Positions 31,640 through 42,089 of a stretch of DNA of 64,000 nt are shown one piece after another. The number at the start of each line of letters is the position of its first letter. Position 1 is the first letter of the stretch. This DNA comes from Symsagittifera roscoffensis (taxonomy: Eukaryota; Xenacoelomorpha; Acoela; Convolutidae), in the NCBI RefSeq assembly GCF_963678635.1, contig NC_087069.1:8630633-8694632 (forward strand), written 5' to 3'. The position numbers were made by a program, and so were the translations under genes. The notes under the pieces are model-generated. The model was not told where the DNA came from. It searched no databases and was given only the letters and a program-made list of their open reading frames with translations.

Positions 31640-34600
31640 GTTTGTGCCTTTCCTCCGGGTTGGCACAGTTGAACCCGCCGCGGCACTAGAAAAATGACGA
31701 TAAAGGCCTTAGCAACCCATTAGCAGTGAAAAGGAGGGTCAGAACATTCTGGAACTTTTAATTTTCAAAATTTCTATTTCTGAGGAATGCGGGTGCAGCC
31801 ATTTTGAACACGAAAATGGAATAAAAAGACACAGCCGAATTGGCAAGACAGGAATCAGTTGGAAGAAACGCTAGAAAAACGAAGCCTCTTATCGTGGTAC
31901 TAAGACATGATAAGACGTTTATCTGAGAAAGATCATACGGAAGGAAGGTCCAGTGGGACATCCTGAGCCGATCAGTACCCTCCCGCGCCACTAGACTGGG
32001 AAGATGAGAGAGTTATCTCCGAAGAAGAGTGGAATTGTAGGCCCGGTGTCCAAGGACTTAGTGGACTGTAAAACTTACTCTTTAGCTGCTGTGATGCCGA
32101 GTAATTGAATTAACTCCAATTTTATATTGTATTTCAGAGCATGAGTAGCAGGAAAGAGGAAAAGTCAATCCAACACCAATCGATTTAGTATATAACTGTC
32201 ACTAAAACATAGTGAATAAAGGTTTCCGAGCCGTGTTTTTGATAGTAATCAGTAGTCTGGGACCCAGTTATGAGGTTATTTTCGCATGTAAACGAAAGCT
32301 GATCAAAAGTCATTTGACTGATGGCCTAAAAATGGTAACTTTTTACTTAGCTCTAAACAGACAAGAGAACTAACTGGCCAGATCTAACAGGATCCCCAAA
32401 CTAACAGGATTAAGGTAACTGACGCCTGCCAGTCGTCAATAGGTGCTTTTTTCTACGCTCCGTCGCTATGTGGTACTTGGGCGAATGTTACAGTTCCTCA
32501 GTGCATATGCTTAAGTTCTTACAAAACTTGCTCAAAAAACTCTGTGCTGGGGACAGCTGCGCCCTGAATCTCAGAAGCTGGTGGTTGAAAAAGCTGCGCA
32601 TTTATGACAGGCAGTGATTTGAGGTGAGTAGAAGAAATTTCAATTTCTAATGCAATTTTTAAGTTGATTATAGAAAACTGGATCACCACCTGAGAATAAC
32701 CCGGAATTATGCGTTCATTTTGGACATTGAAGTGGACTGTTCGGGGAGTATGTGCCATTCTCCCGGATTGGCGCAGTCGAACCCGCCTTTCCACTAAAAA
32801 AACGACGATAAAGGCCTTAGTAACCGATTGTCAGTGAAAAAGAGGGTCAGAATATTCTTGAACTTTTAATTTTTAAAATTTCGTTTCTCGGCAGTCTATT
32901 TCTGAGAAATGCGGGAGCGGAAATTTTGAACAAGAAAAGAGAATAAAAAGACACAACCGCATTGGCAGGACAAAAATCAGTTGGAAGAAACGCTAGAAGT
33001 ACGAAGCCGTTTATTGTGGTACTAAGACACGATAAGACGTTTATCTGAGAGAGATCATACAGAAGGATGGTCCAGTGCAACATCCGGAGCGGATCAGTAC
33101 CCTCCCGCGCCACTAGACTGGGAAGATAAGAGAGTTATCTCCGAAGGAGACTGGAATTGGAGGTCCGGTGCCCAAGGACTTGGTGGACTGTAAAACTTAA
33201 TTTTAGCTGCTGTGATATCATAAGTAATTGAATTAACTCCAATTTTATATTGTATTTCAGAGCATGAGTAGATAGAAAGAGGAAAGTTCAATCCGAGCCC
33301 AATAGATTTACTATATAACTGTCACTAAAAACATAGTTAGTTTAGATTAGTTTATTTAGATTAGTTTATTGTAAAAATCCTGATGATGCACATAGTTGCG
33401 ACAACGTTCGAAATTTACTTTTTAGCAAAAAAATTCTAAGAACACAGTAAATAATGGTTCCCGAGCCGTGTTTTTAATAGTAATCACATAGTCTGAGGAT
33501 CCGAGACCCAGTTATGTGGTTATTTCCGCATGTAAACGAAAGCTGATCTTTAGTCTTTTGACTGATGGCCTAAAAATGGTAACTTTTTACTTCGCCCTAA
33601 ACAGAACAGAAAACTAACTGAGCAGGTCGAGACGGTGAAAAACGAGCAGGATTGAGGTAACTGACGCCTGCCAGTCGTCAATATGCGTTTTTTCCACGCT
33701 CCGTCACTGTGTGGTATTTGGGTGAATGCTACAGTTCCTCAGTGAGTATTCTTAGGTTCTCACACCGCTTGCTCAAAAAAACTTTTATGCTAGGGCCAGC
33801 CGCCCCCTGAATCTCAAAAGTTAGCGGTTGAAAAAGATACCCATGATCTAATAAGTCTCTATACTTGTCAATTTTTTGCTCTTCTGCTTCAGCGGCAGCC
33901 GTACCAGGGTTACAAACAGACCCGGCACTAATCCTACAAGGGGCTAAGGGCTAACCGTTACATCACACAAGATATGCTTACCAACAGCCCATGGAACGAG
34001 CGTCAAACCGTCTGGTCGCTTCTGATTGGTTCTGTAGAGGTGTCGTGGTTCTAAAACAGACGGAATGTGAGTAGAAGATAAACTCTGTTTTATAAGGGCA
34101 TTCAGGTTTGACTTCGTAGAGAATCTCCCCGCACTTTTGAGGCAGAAAAGGCCAAGCCGACCATCTTAGGCAATGTCTTATCCGGAGACGCTTTTATGAG
34201 CCTAATCGAAGTCTTATTGAAATTTTGAGTTGTGGGTTCGACAGTTTTAAAGTTAAATTTTTGCACGGGATAACCTTCAACCATTGGGAGCCAGATCTAT
34301 CTTGGAACGCAACGGGTTTTTTACGTCCGTTGGTTTGAGTCGTAAAATCAAGTCTGCAACTTCACTGTCAAAAACTGGTTCTGTCATATTTTTTTTTGAT
34401 TTTCGTATTCCGGAGCCAATTCAGTTTTTCCAAGTTCAAACCACCTTTTAAGCGCATCATCAAAGGTTCCATCCACATGCTTTAGACCAAAAATTTCGCT
34501 TTTGTCGTTTTTCACTCTTACTGCTGAGGCTAAGAAAACGGGAAGAGCAGGTAGACGAGCGGAAGAAACACCCAAGCCTCTTTTGGCTGCCAGGAGCGCT

Positions 34601-34837
34601 GCTTGTAAAGATTGTTTGTCATCCATTTTCTCATTTATGACCCTGCATAATGAATTTCTTAATAATTTGCCTTAGCGTTCCAAAGAGTAACGAACGAAAA
34701 ACATTTTGCAAAAAAAATGACTCGTAAGGCATGCTAAAGCAGTCTTTCAGCAGATGAAAACGACAATGGGCGTCTAGTTTGTCAATGACATTCAAAAACT
34801 TTTCAAGCTCCCTATTGTTTTCGACGAGCAATTCCAT
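31640..34837 (-). mobile_element. LINE-C: non-LTR retrotransposon remnant with duplicated 3' tail
   Basis: The minus strand carries decayed RT C-terminal sequence at 33780-34837, then two diverged direct copies of a roughly 1-kb 3' tail (31640-32604 and 32750-33840). Both tails share landmarks in the same order: the AEIQGAA/FEIQGAA coding end, gacgcctgccagtcgtcaat, ccgagccgtgttttt, aagacgtttatctgag, and aacccgcc near the lower edge. The inner copy has an extra stretch at about 33330-33440. Confidence 0.6.
33780..34837 (-). pseudogene. LINE-C reverse transcriptase C-terminal region, broken
   Basis: 34631-34837 reads KLDAHCRFHLLKDCFSMPYE and 34384-34626 reads QAALLAAKRGLGVSSARLPA followed by LPVFLASAV. 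These are hallmarks of the post-catalytic region of some non-LTR RTs, where a GLG.RSA...ALPAFLAS pattern is typical. 33780-33930 reads CNPGTAAAEAEEQKIDKYRD and FEIQGAAGPS, the C-terminal signature of the same RT group. The RT active site itself is absent. Frames differ between pieces and stops intervene. Confidence 0.6.
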
Positions 34838-35560
34838 CCGACGAAGTTCGAAAATTGCAGATCCTAGTATGAGGAGTTCTTCTTTTGTTTTTGTTTTTTA
34901 TTTTGGGGTATATTTTTCAAAAACTTGTTAAAATTGAAAAATATCGTAGTCGATCACAAAAAAAAACAAAAATCGCATTTTTCAGTGTTCAAACTCAGGC
35001 CGTAAATTGGTTCCAGTTTCAGAATGTTTTTATTGTCCCAAAGTGCTACCTTATAGTCGTCGTCTAAGTTCCCTTCATCCAAATACCAGATGTTAATTTG
35101 GATGTTCTAATTTGCTCAAGGTCACCGAAGGCAATACTAAGCTTTTGGTGATATAGGGTGTCTGATAGTATGATTATTATTATGTTGATTATTTTTACGA
35201 TTATTATTATGATTATGATTTTTACTATTATGATTTTTATGATTATTAAAATTATTGCTTTTATTATTTTTATTAATATGGTTTCCGCTCAAGGCCAGGG
35301 ATGCTATCCCAAGAAAATTAGTTCTGACTGCAGTTCATATCTTACAAGTTTCTATGTTAATGTGCTGGTACCTCGTATTGAAGTAGTTCCATAAACAACA
35401 TAAAAGTCTGCTTTAAGTCCAACGGTCAGTCCAAAATTAAAATTTTTTAGTAGTCGATTTATCAGAGTACACACTCGATACAAAAAACTTAGCTCGCAAA
35501 TTTGTTTTTTCTACTCTTCCATATTCCTCCGGTTGCTTTCAAGTCTCTTAGAAAATCTTT
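34838..35560. other. intergenic stretch with an ATT/ATG-rich low-complexity run
   Basis: 35165-35280 is a degenerate ATTATTATG-type repeat. It produces a meaningless I/M-rich open frame on the plus strand. Nothing else recognised. Confidence 0.5.
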
Positions 35561-35563
35561 CAA

Positions 35564-36760
35564 TCAATCTAAGTCATTAATTTTGCAATTGTAATAAGCA
35601 TTTAATAGCTTAGACGAAATGTAAAAACTGCAGCTGTCAATATATATATAGAGAGAAAGTGGTAAAAGATTGCATGTTTTCAGGGTCGTTTCGTACTCTG
35701 AGCCGAAGGTTATCCAGCGTAAAACTTTTTTTGAACATTTTCTAATACCTTCATGTTTCGAACATTTACACTCCAACAGATAGACCATAGATTAAATTTG
35801 GCAGTATGATACACTTGTACAGGTTAATTTTCGCTTTCGTAGGCAGTGAAGGAGAGTTTCTTTTTATCATAAGGAAACCTTGAGAGCCTTGTTTGCAGCA
35901 TAATTAACATACACATCTCATTTAAACTAGCTGGATATCATAATGCCGAGATGTTGTTGAACATTTGTTTTCACAATTTCAACGCCATTTAAAAAGTAGA
36001 TCTCAATGTAGCTTCCCACACTAAACGATAAATAAGATCATTTGTCAGCATTCAAAGGCAATTCCAATTTGTTACATTAGATAAGTCGAGTTGAAAACTA
36101 ATTTTTGATAATCCAAAGGAAATAAATTTGGCGTCATTTTCACAAAGGAATGACGAACAATTCCCGCAGCAGTTCTTAAAGTTTTTCTGGTATTTTTCTG
36201 GCAGTTTTCCGGTTTTTTGATCAAATCTGATGTACACGGATTTATTCATGGTGATAAGCTGCTTTGATGTCCTGTTTTTTTTTGAATTGCAAGCTTTTAA
36301 TTTCTGGTTCACCCACTCGTACAACTCTCCAAGCATAATATTAACATTACTCCAGCAAAAACAATAGACATTTTTTGTCTTCGAGAATCCGCTTTAGAAG
36401 ATCATAATCTCCTTTGCAGATAGTCAAACGGGTCTTTAAGAAGTTATCTCGTAAGTACGTTAGCTTTGACTTGAATTTGACGTTAGCAACTACACCAAAA
36501 TGATTCGACAGCCTGTTGATCTGGTAATCAGATTTTTCACATAAGAGACAAGCTAAGTTTTTACTGGTCGAAATAATGTCCAGAGTACCGCTTGCAGCTG
36601 ATTTAAAATGAACCAGTTGTATAATATCGTTGTCAACAAGTAAATCAAGAATTTCTTGAGTAAATTTGTCATCAGAAGAAAAATCATGCCAACCGAAGTT
36701 TTTTTCTGGAAGGTTGAAGTCACCACCAATACTTTTTGTTGTTGTTGTTGTTGTTGTTGG
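35564..36760 (-). pseudogene. LINE-B: APE endonuclease joined to RT C-terminus, RT core missing
   Basis: Reading minus from 36753: an endonuclease segment with IGGDFNLPEKNFGW (the GDFN.P..W motif), then SGTLDIIST, then LSNHFGVV in place of the SDH catalytic pair. After a one-base shift near 36345 comes the linker to RT (36052-36336, LGELYEWVNQKLK). Directly afterwards (about 35564-36030) comes the RT C-terminus: VQQHLGIMIS, KAKINLYKCIILPNLIYGLS and KVLRWITFGSEYE. The whole RT palm is deleted at about 36040. It lies head-to-tail behind LINE-A and is related to it but is a separate insertion. Confidence 0.7.
36738..36760. repeat. (GTT)n microsatellite
   Basis: Seven consecutive gtt units, reading as a Thr run at the 5' edge of the LINE-B endonuclease remnant. 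Confidence 0.85.
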
Positions 36761-36805
36761 GGATTCACAGCACTGCTCTTGGGATTCTTGGTCCCGGCGT
36801 CTTCT

Positions 36806-39097
36806 CTAAAACAATGTCCACTTGTTTCTGCACGTGATACAATCACAGAATAATTGCCACGTGCACGTTGTCATTTCTGAAAATCTCTCGTTTACAAATT
36901 TCCACATCGTGTTTAAAATTCTCGTCTTGAGGCCGATTCGTTTATCAAAATGAATATATGGTTCTAATCGATTTACAATCCTACTGGTTCTGAAAACAAA
37001 TTCGTTTCTCGCTTTTTCCGTTCTCACTTTTCGCATCTCAAAAATTTCTGTATTTCTAGCCCGTGTGGTTCGCCTGTTTAACACTATTTCATTTCGTTCA
37101 TTAGAATCAAGACTGGCAAGAAGTAAGATGTTATTTAGCTGGATGAACATGGGCAGGGGTAAAATGTTTAGCAAGCGTAGTTCGTTGATGTACACTCCCG
37201 TTTTATTTCCAGTGATCCAACGGATTACTTTCTTTTGAAATCGCTCCAACTGCAATTGATCCCCCCTCGATATATGTGTACATGAGAGTCCGTATAATAA
37301 CACTGGGAGTATTAGTGACTTATACAGGCCTAACTTTACAAACGTATTTATCTTTGCTGATAGGTTTCTTCTCAGGAGGTACAGTACTTGGTTTGCCTTC
37401 TTTAATCTTGTTTCAATGTGTACCTTCCAACTTAAATCGCCCGACACAAAAATTCCCAGATCTTTCACAACCATCGATGTTCCAAGCACTACACCAAAAA
37501 GCATAGAGTTAGCGTCTCCGCCCCTAAAACTTACTTTTGCACATTTATCTAGTACTAATTCCATTTTGTTTTCAGTTACCCACTGCTGAATTTTGTCCAG
37601 ATCTTCTTGAATTTCAATTGATGTTTTTTTGATGGAAAGTAGTTTAAGATCATCCGCAAAAATATATGGTTCAGAGAATTTGAGTACTTCAGGTAGGTCG
37701 TTAATAAAAATGCAAAAGAGCAGTGGTCCTAAAAGTGATCCTTGGGGAACACCACTAGTGACTTCTAAAACTTTTGAGCTGCTATTGTCTACTCGTACAA
37801 ACTGTTTCCTGTTTTTCAAATAGTCATAGAGTACCTCTAACATGCAGCCTCCTATTCCTATAAGTGCAACTTTCTTAAGTAGATCAAAATGCGGAACTTT
37901 ATCAAAGGCTTTTGCAAAGTCAGTGTAGAATGCTACAATTTCTGCGTTTGAGTCATTGTCAAGCGCTTCATATATTTCTTTCAGGAAAGAGAGCATGTTT
38001 GTCAAAACTGATCTACCTTTAGTAAAACCGTGTTGATGTTTCGTCAAATACCAGGCAAAGTAAGGGTACAGGTCTTTGTATATACATTTTTCAAGGACTT
38101 TGCTGTCAATATTTAATAGCGATACTGGTCGATAGTTGTTCACCATTTTTCGGTCACCTTTTTTGTGAACAGGAGTAACTGCAGCTGTTTTCCATGAATC
38201 AGGTATTTTTCGTAGGCGTTTTACATTTCTCAAAAGTTTGTTCATCGGTTTGCATATATTGCGGTTCGTTTTCTGAAAAAAGCTAGGTGGCAACCCATTT
38301 GGGCCGCGTGACTTTGTTACGTCCAGAGTTGATAAAATCTCACTTACTGTCTTTTTCGATATATCAAAATTCGTTAACAAGGGATTTTCAAATTGAATAT
38401 CTCTAATACTAAAACTTTCTTTAGGATTAAAAACTGAATGAAAGAAGTCGTTTAGCATGTTGACTTGTTCGTTTGGATTTGTGCTTTCAACTTCATCTTT
38501 TATGAGTAACTTAGGAAGACTTGTATGTTTATTCAAGTTCTTTAGGTGTTTAAAAATTACATTAGTGTTCCGTGTTCTAAACAATTCCTCTTGGTAGTTT
38601 TTCCTGTCCAATTCCGATGATTCAGTTACTAAATTTTCAAACAGTTTAAGTTGTTTTCTTCTGTAGTTTGTCGGTTTGAGTATACATGATTGCCGTTTTG
38701 TTTGTAACTTTTTGATCAAATTTGAAGTGCTACTTGTTATCCAAGGTGGAAGTGATTTCCTATGTCTTGTTCTGAGAGGCACAAAACTCTTAATGATTTC
38801 ATCCAAATATTGGGTGTACTCCTCATGCATTTTGTTAATGTTTGTGTGGCATACTGGTTCAAATGGGTTCTCGTTTATAAAATTGTTTATTCCTTCAAAA
38901 TCGGCATTTCCAAAACTTCTAAAATTTTCCAAGTATGGTTTCGGCTCTGATACCGTGCATTCAATAGACAACATTATGGCATTGTGATTCTTTGATAATA
39001 TAAGAATCAATCTCCGCCAGTGAAACGATTGAGGCAAATAATCTTGACGTTTTGTCCATCTGCATGTAATACGGACTGTCTTGGGGAAGATTTTCAA
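36806..39097 (-). CDS. LINE-A reverse transcriptase (CR1/Jockey-like), uninterrupted 763-codon frame
   Basis: The N-terminus starts in the end of the endonuclease (SKNHNAIMLSIE, the SDH-like motif) and the linker (FVPLRTRHRKSLPPWITSST). The RT palm has SRGPNGLPPSFF (about 263-274), motif A YTDFAKAFDKV (391-401), motif B SGVPQGSLLGP (448-458) and the catalytic FADD (480-483). The thumb region has LGIFVSGDLSW, followed by SLILPVLLYGLS and KKVIRWITGN. All catalytic Asp residues are present. The endonuclease proper is missing upstream, so the element cannot be autonomous. A CR1/Jockey-clade placement is my estimate from motif style. Confidence 0.88.
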   Translation of the reverse strand: MKIFPKTVRITCRWTKRQDYLPQSFHWRRLILILSKNHNAIMLSIECTVSEPKPYLENFRSFGNADFEGINNFINENPFEPVCHTNINKMHEEYTQYLDEIIKSFVPLRTRHRKSLPPWITSSTSNLIKKLQTKRQSCILKPTNYRRKQLKLFENLVTESSELDRKNYQEELFRTRNTNVIFKHLKNLNKHTSLPKLLIKDEVESTNPNEQVNMLNDFFHSVFNPKESFSIRDIQFENPLLTNFDISKKTVSEILSTLDVTKSRGPNGLPPSFFQKTNRNICKPMNKLLRNVKRLRKIPDSWKTAAVTPVHKKGDRKMVNNYRPVSLLNIDSKVLEKCIYKDLYPYFAWYLTKHQHGFTKGRSVLTNMLSFLKEIYEALDNDSNAEIVAFYTDFAKAFDKVPHFDLLKKVALIGIGGCMLEVLYDYLKNRKQFVRVDNSSSKVLEVTSGVPQGSLLGPLLFCIFINDLPEVLKFSEPYIFADDLKLLSIKKTSIEIQEDLDKIQQWVTENKMELVLDKCAKVSFRGGDANSMLFGVVLGTSMVVKDLGIFVSGDLSWKVHIETRLKKANQVLYLLRRNLSAKINTFVKLGLYKSLILPVLLYGLSCTHISRGDQLQLERFQKKVIRWITGNKTGVYINELRLLNILPLPMFIQLNNILLLASLDSNERNEIVLNRRTTRARNTEIFEMRKVRTEKARNEFVFRTSRIVNRLEPYIHFDKRIGLKTRILNTMWKFVNERFSEMTTCTWQLFCDCITCRNKWTLF

Positions 39098-39098
39098 A

Positions 39099-39683
39099 TC
39101 AGCACATTAAAAAAAAATTTTCATAAAAAAGTAAAGAACATCCCGTAATAGTTTTGCAACATTCCTCGTTCTTTTGTTTTCCAAGCCTTCGAAAATTTAT
39201 TATATCAGATTTTTGTTCTCCTTGACGTGTTTCAAAACTAATTAGGGATGATAATTGAGATTTTGGCTTTTCTTTATATACTTCCAACCCTGAGATCCGA
39301 ATTTCAACGTTTGTTTCAGTTTTAGATTCAATAGGGTTTTTTTCAGAATAATTATTATCAATAATTGACTTCCCTTCAAATCAGCAATTGATTCTTTGAT
39401 TGCAGCAAGATCTTCTGATATTTTCGTCGTCATTTTCCACCACATTCGTGATGTTTTGCTTCGCCGCCCCTCTGCCTTGATTGCAAAATCAGAAATACTC
39501 ATCTCTTGACATGTACACCATGGCCTCTTTTGGTAGTTTGCTACCTTTCTGATGAACCCAGCCAGTATATTTGTCGAATTTAATTGGTGGATCTTTGTCC
39601 TGTATTTTGTTTTTGCAATATATGCATTTGCAGTCAAAATCCACATCATTGGAGGTACTGTTAGAACTCGTTCCAACCATCAT
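39099..39683 (-). pseudogene. LINE-A ORF1 remnant (Cys-rich finger and charged domain)
   Basis: 39489-39683 begins at an ATG and has a Cys/His cluster (CKCIYCKNKIQD ... KYTGWVHQ), resembling PHD-like fingers of CR1-group ORF1 proteins. After a stop the other frames continue with VEIRISGLEVYKEKPKSQ and IINFRRLGKQK (39099-39287), like an ORF1 RRM region. Its product would bind RNA. It is fused by deletion to the RT ORF: about the whole endonuclease coding part between them is absent. Confidence 0.5.
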
Positions 39684-39734
39684 TTAATATGACACTAGTC
39701 ATCAGGGTCCATTTTTATTTTCTCTAAGTGGATG

Positions 39735-40133
39735 TCTTGTTTGGGCATTTTTGCTTATCCATACAGCCTAGCCGGCTGCGCCCCCGTTGATTTTAACTCA
39801 GTATACACCGCCTCGTTGATCTACTCGTTCTTTTTCTTGGCAAATACTTCTTCGTTTACCTTTTTCAATTCTTATGGCAACATTGTCTGTCAGAATCTTT
39901 CTCTCACTAAATTGTACAGCCTGCAAAAGGCATTTATCTTCCTCATACACGTCTCGTTTACCATTACACTAAATCCCACCACCAAATCAAACGGCACTGA
40001 CAGAAGACCGTTGTCCTTCAAATACTTTCTGGCTTTTTCAACTCCTTTGTCAGCGGTTGTCTCTCACATTCGTAGCATATCTCTTAGCAGCCGATTCAAT
40101 CTGGCACAATTTTTCACCAGGGTTTCTATTTGA
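39735..40133 (-). pseudogene. Penelope-like reverse transcriptase fragment
   Basis: Minus-strand frames carry KDNGLLSVPFDLVVGFSVM (about 39960-40020) and AVYTELKSTGAQPARLYGLA (about 39765-39825). The latter pattern, a TG..P.R.YGL.K motif, marks the N-terminal part of Penelope-like element RTs. At least two stops and a frameshift separate the pieces. No palm or GIY-YIG sequence was seen. Confidence 0.55.
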
Positions 40134-42089
40134 CTAGTATCTTCAAGGAAAAGAGTATGAATGAGATGAAAGTTGGGTTATGCAAAAGGTTGAGGTCAGT
40201 TGGTGGTCAACCGTCATGACTATTTGGATTGGTTAAGGAACATAAAACGGATACACTAAGGTGACTTGTGTTCTCTCTCTGAAGTAGTTCTTCCGAGAAA
40301 AGGATTCGGAAAACTAGCATGATAAGATCGAGGTAATTCGATAAGATCGAAGTGCCAACACTGAGACAACTACTGAAATGACTAGGGAAATGACAGAGAA
40401 AACAAATTTGATTTCTAGCGAGAGTATCAGTTCCTTGAATGACAAATACTTGTGCAACAAGGTACCGCTAAAGCGGCCATTTTCACCGCGGCCATTTTCA
40501 GTTCAGCTACAGCCAGAACTGCGCTACAGCTAGAAGATTTTATTTGTATTGAATAACTGTCAACATGTTTCGGGAGACTTCAAGTTTTTCTGATTGTCCC
40601 GAGTTTGCTCGAATTCCACTTCATTGTCGCTAATACCAGCTGAGCAAGATTCTGGATCTTCTCAGCTGTGTTTTTAAATGCTTCATATATAATCTTGACA
40701 ATTGTATACAACAAATTTCCTTCACTTGACAAGTCGTTGGTCTTGATGTCAATATCGTTAATTGATTTCCAGATTCAGACATCATAATTACTCAAATAAA
40801 TCAGGTGTCAACCTTGATTTTTTTTAGAAACTATTCCGACTCCCCACACTACTTCCCTCCTTAAAAAAGGAATTTTTACCCTCACGACAGAGCTGCTTTA
40901 TAACTTACAGCTTGTTAATTCAAAATATCGCCGTCCTTGATAAGTACCCTCATTTATGCTTGATATATCGATATATACCTTACAATAAGTTGTAAATGTC
41001 TATCTGACTGCTCAAAAAGTCTTAATGGCAGAGTGGAGAACTGTTTCCGAAATGCCTGGCTACGGTTAGAGTTCGCCCTAGTTCAGGTAACAAAAAAATG
41101 TCACAGAGACTCGGATGCACTAAAAATGGGCGCTCAGAAGTATAACTGCAACCGTTTTCAAAGTAAGTGGCCATTGGAAAGAAAAAAAAATGCAAAATAT
41201 TAAAAAAAAAACTCAAAAATTCTTCTCGCTGTTCTCAAGGTATTTTTTTGCATCCCCAATGTAGTGATGAAGATTTTGCAGTCTTTCGAGAAATATTGGT
41301 GGCCGGCTCACCAAATTTGATGGCTGCAACTGTTTCAACGGAACCACAGTGCCGTATTTGGTGTTAGCACCAACTATTTGCTATACGTGTTGCCGTACCA
41401 TAGCTTCAACTTCAAACAGTTCGTGCAAAAAGTACACAAAGTCTCCAAGTAAAGGCTCTTGTCGTTGGCCTAAAATCATACGTATTCTTATCTTCATCCC
41501 ACAGACTATGCTGTGTTCGTTTTTTTTCGTCTGCCCTAATTGCACTCAAATGTATCTTAATTTGTTTGCCTAAAAATTCCAACCTTTTCATGCTAACGTT
41601 TCGATTTTTTAAACCAAATTCATTATATCTGTTCATCTCTGGTTCCTTGCTGGTTTCTCTTCAATAAAACTTTGTTTCCTTTGCCAAAAAAAATTCTTTC
41701 ACATGCACAGTTCTACTTTTTAGTTTTGTTCCGTTTCTGCAAACCAAGAAAAATAGAAGCAGCTGAATGGTGAAAAGTATAAATCGAAATGACTCGATTG
41801 ATTACGAGAGTATATCCCGTTTTGTCCCAGGAAGACCTCTCATCCTGTTATTGTCTTCCTACTAAGTTTCATCAGTTTTGATAGCTGGCTATCTCTCAAT
41901 TTTTTATCGCAGAAAAGTTCTTCACTGGCTAAATCATATGAGGTAACAGCTGATATTTTTCGCCGGTTGATCTAATTTTAAAGATTGTGGGAATCAACTT
42001 CAGTTGTGTTGGATATAATACCCAGGATCCATTACCTAATTCAAAAGCATTAAGATGACTCTATAGTACTGAGAGAATAGTTGCGATAA
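40134..42089. other. AT-rich stretch without recognisable features
   Basis: Short open frames only (for example 41022-41216 and 41412-41636 on the minus strand); none resembled a known family. A small duplicated cggccattttca occurs at about 40476-40500. Confidence 0.4.

Noticed and set aside
35158-35394. 78-codon plus-strand frame rich in Ile/Met
   Set aside because: It is the translation of an ATT/ATG low-complexity repeat, with no protein-like composition.
36052-39097. LINE-A and LINE-B as one element
   Set aside because: In minus order RT comes before endonuclease, the reverse of any LINE, and the RT C-terminus occurs twice. They must be two insertions.
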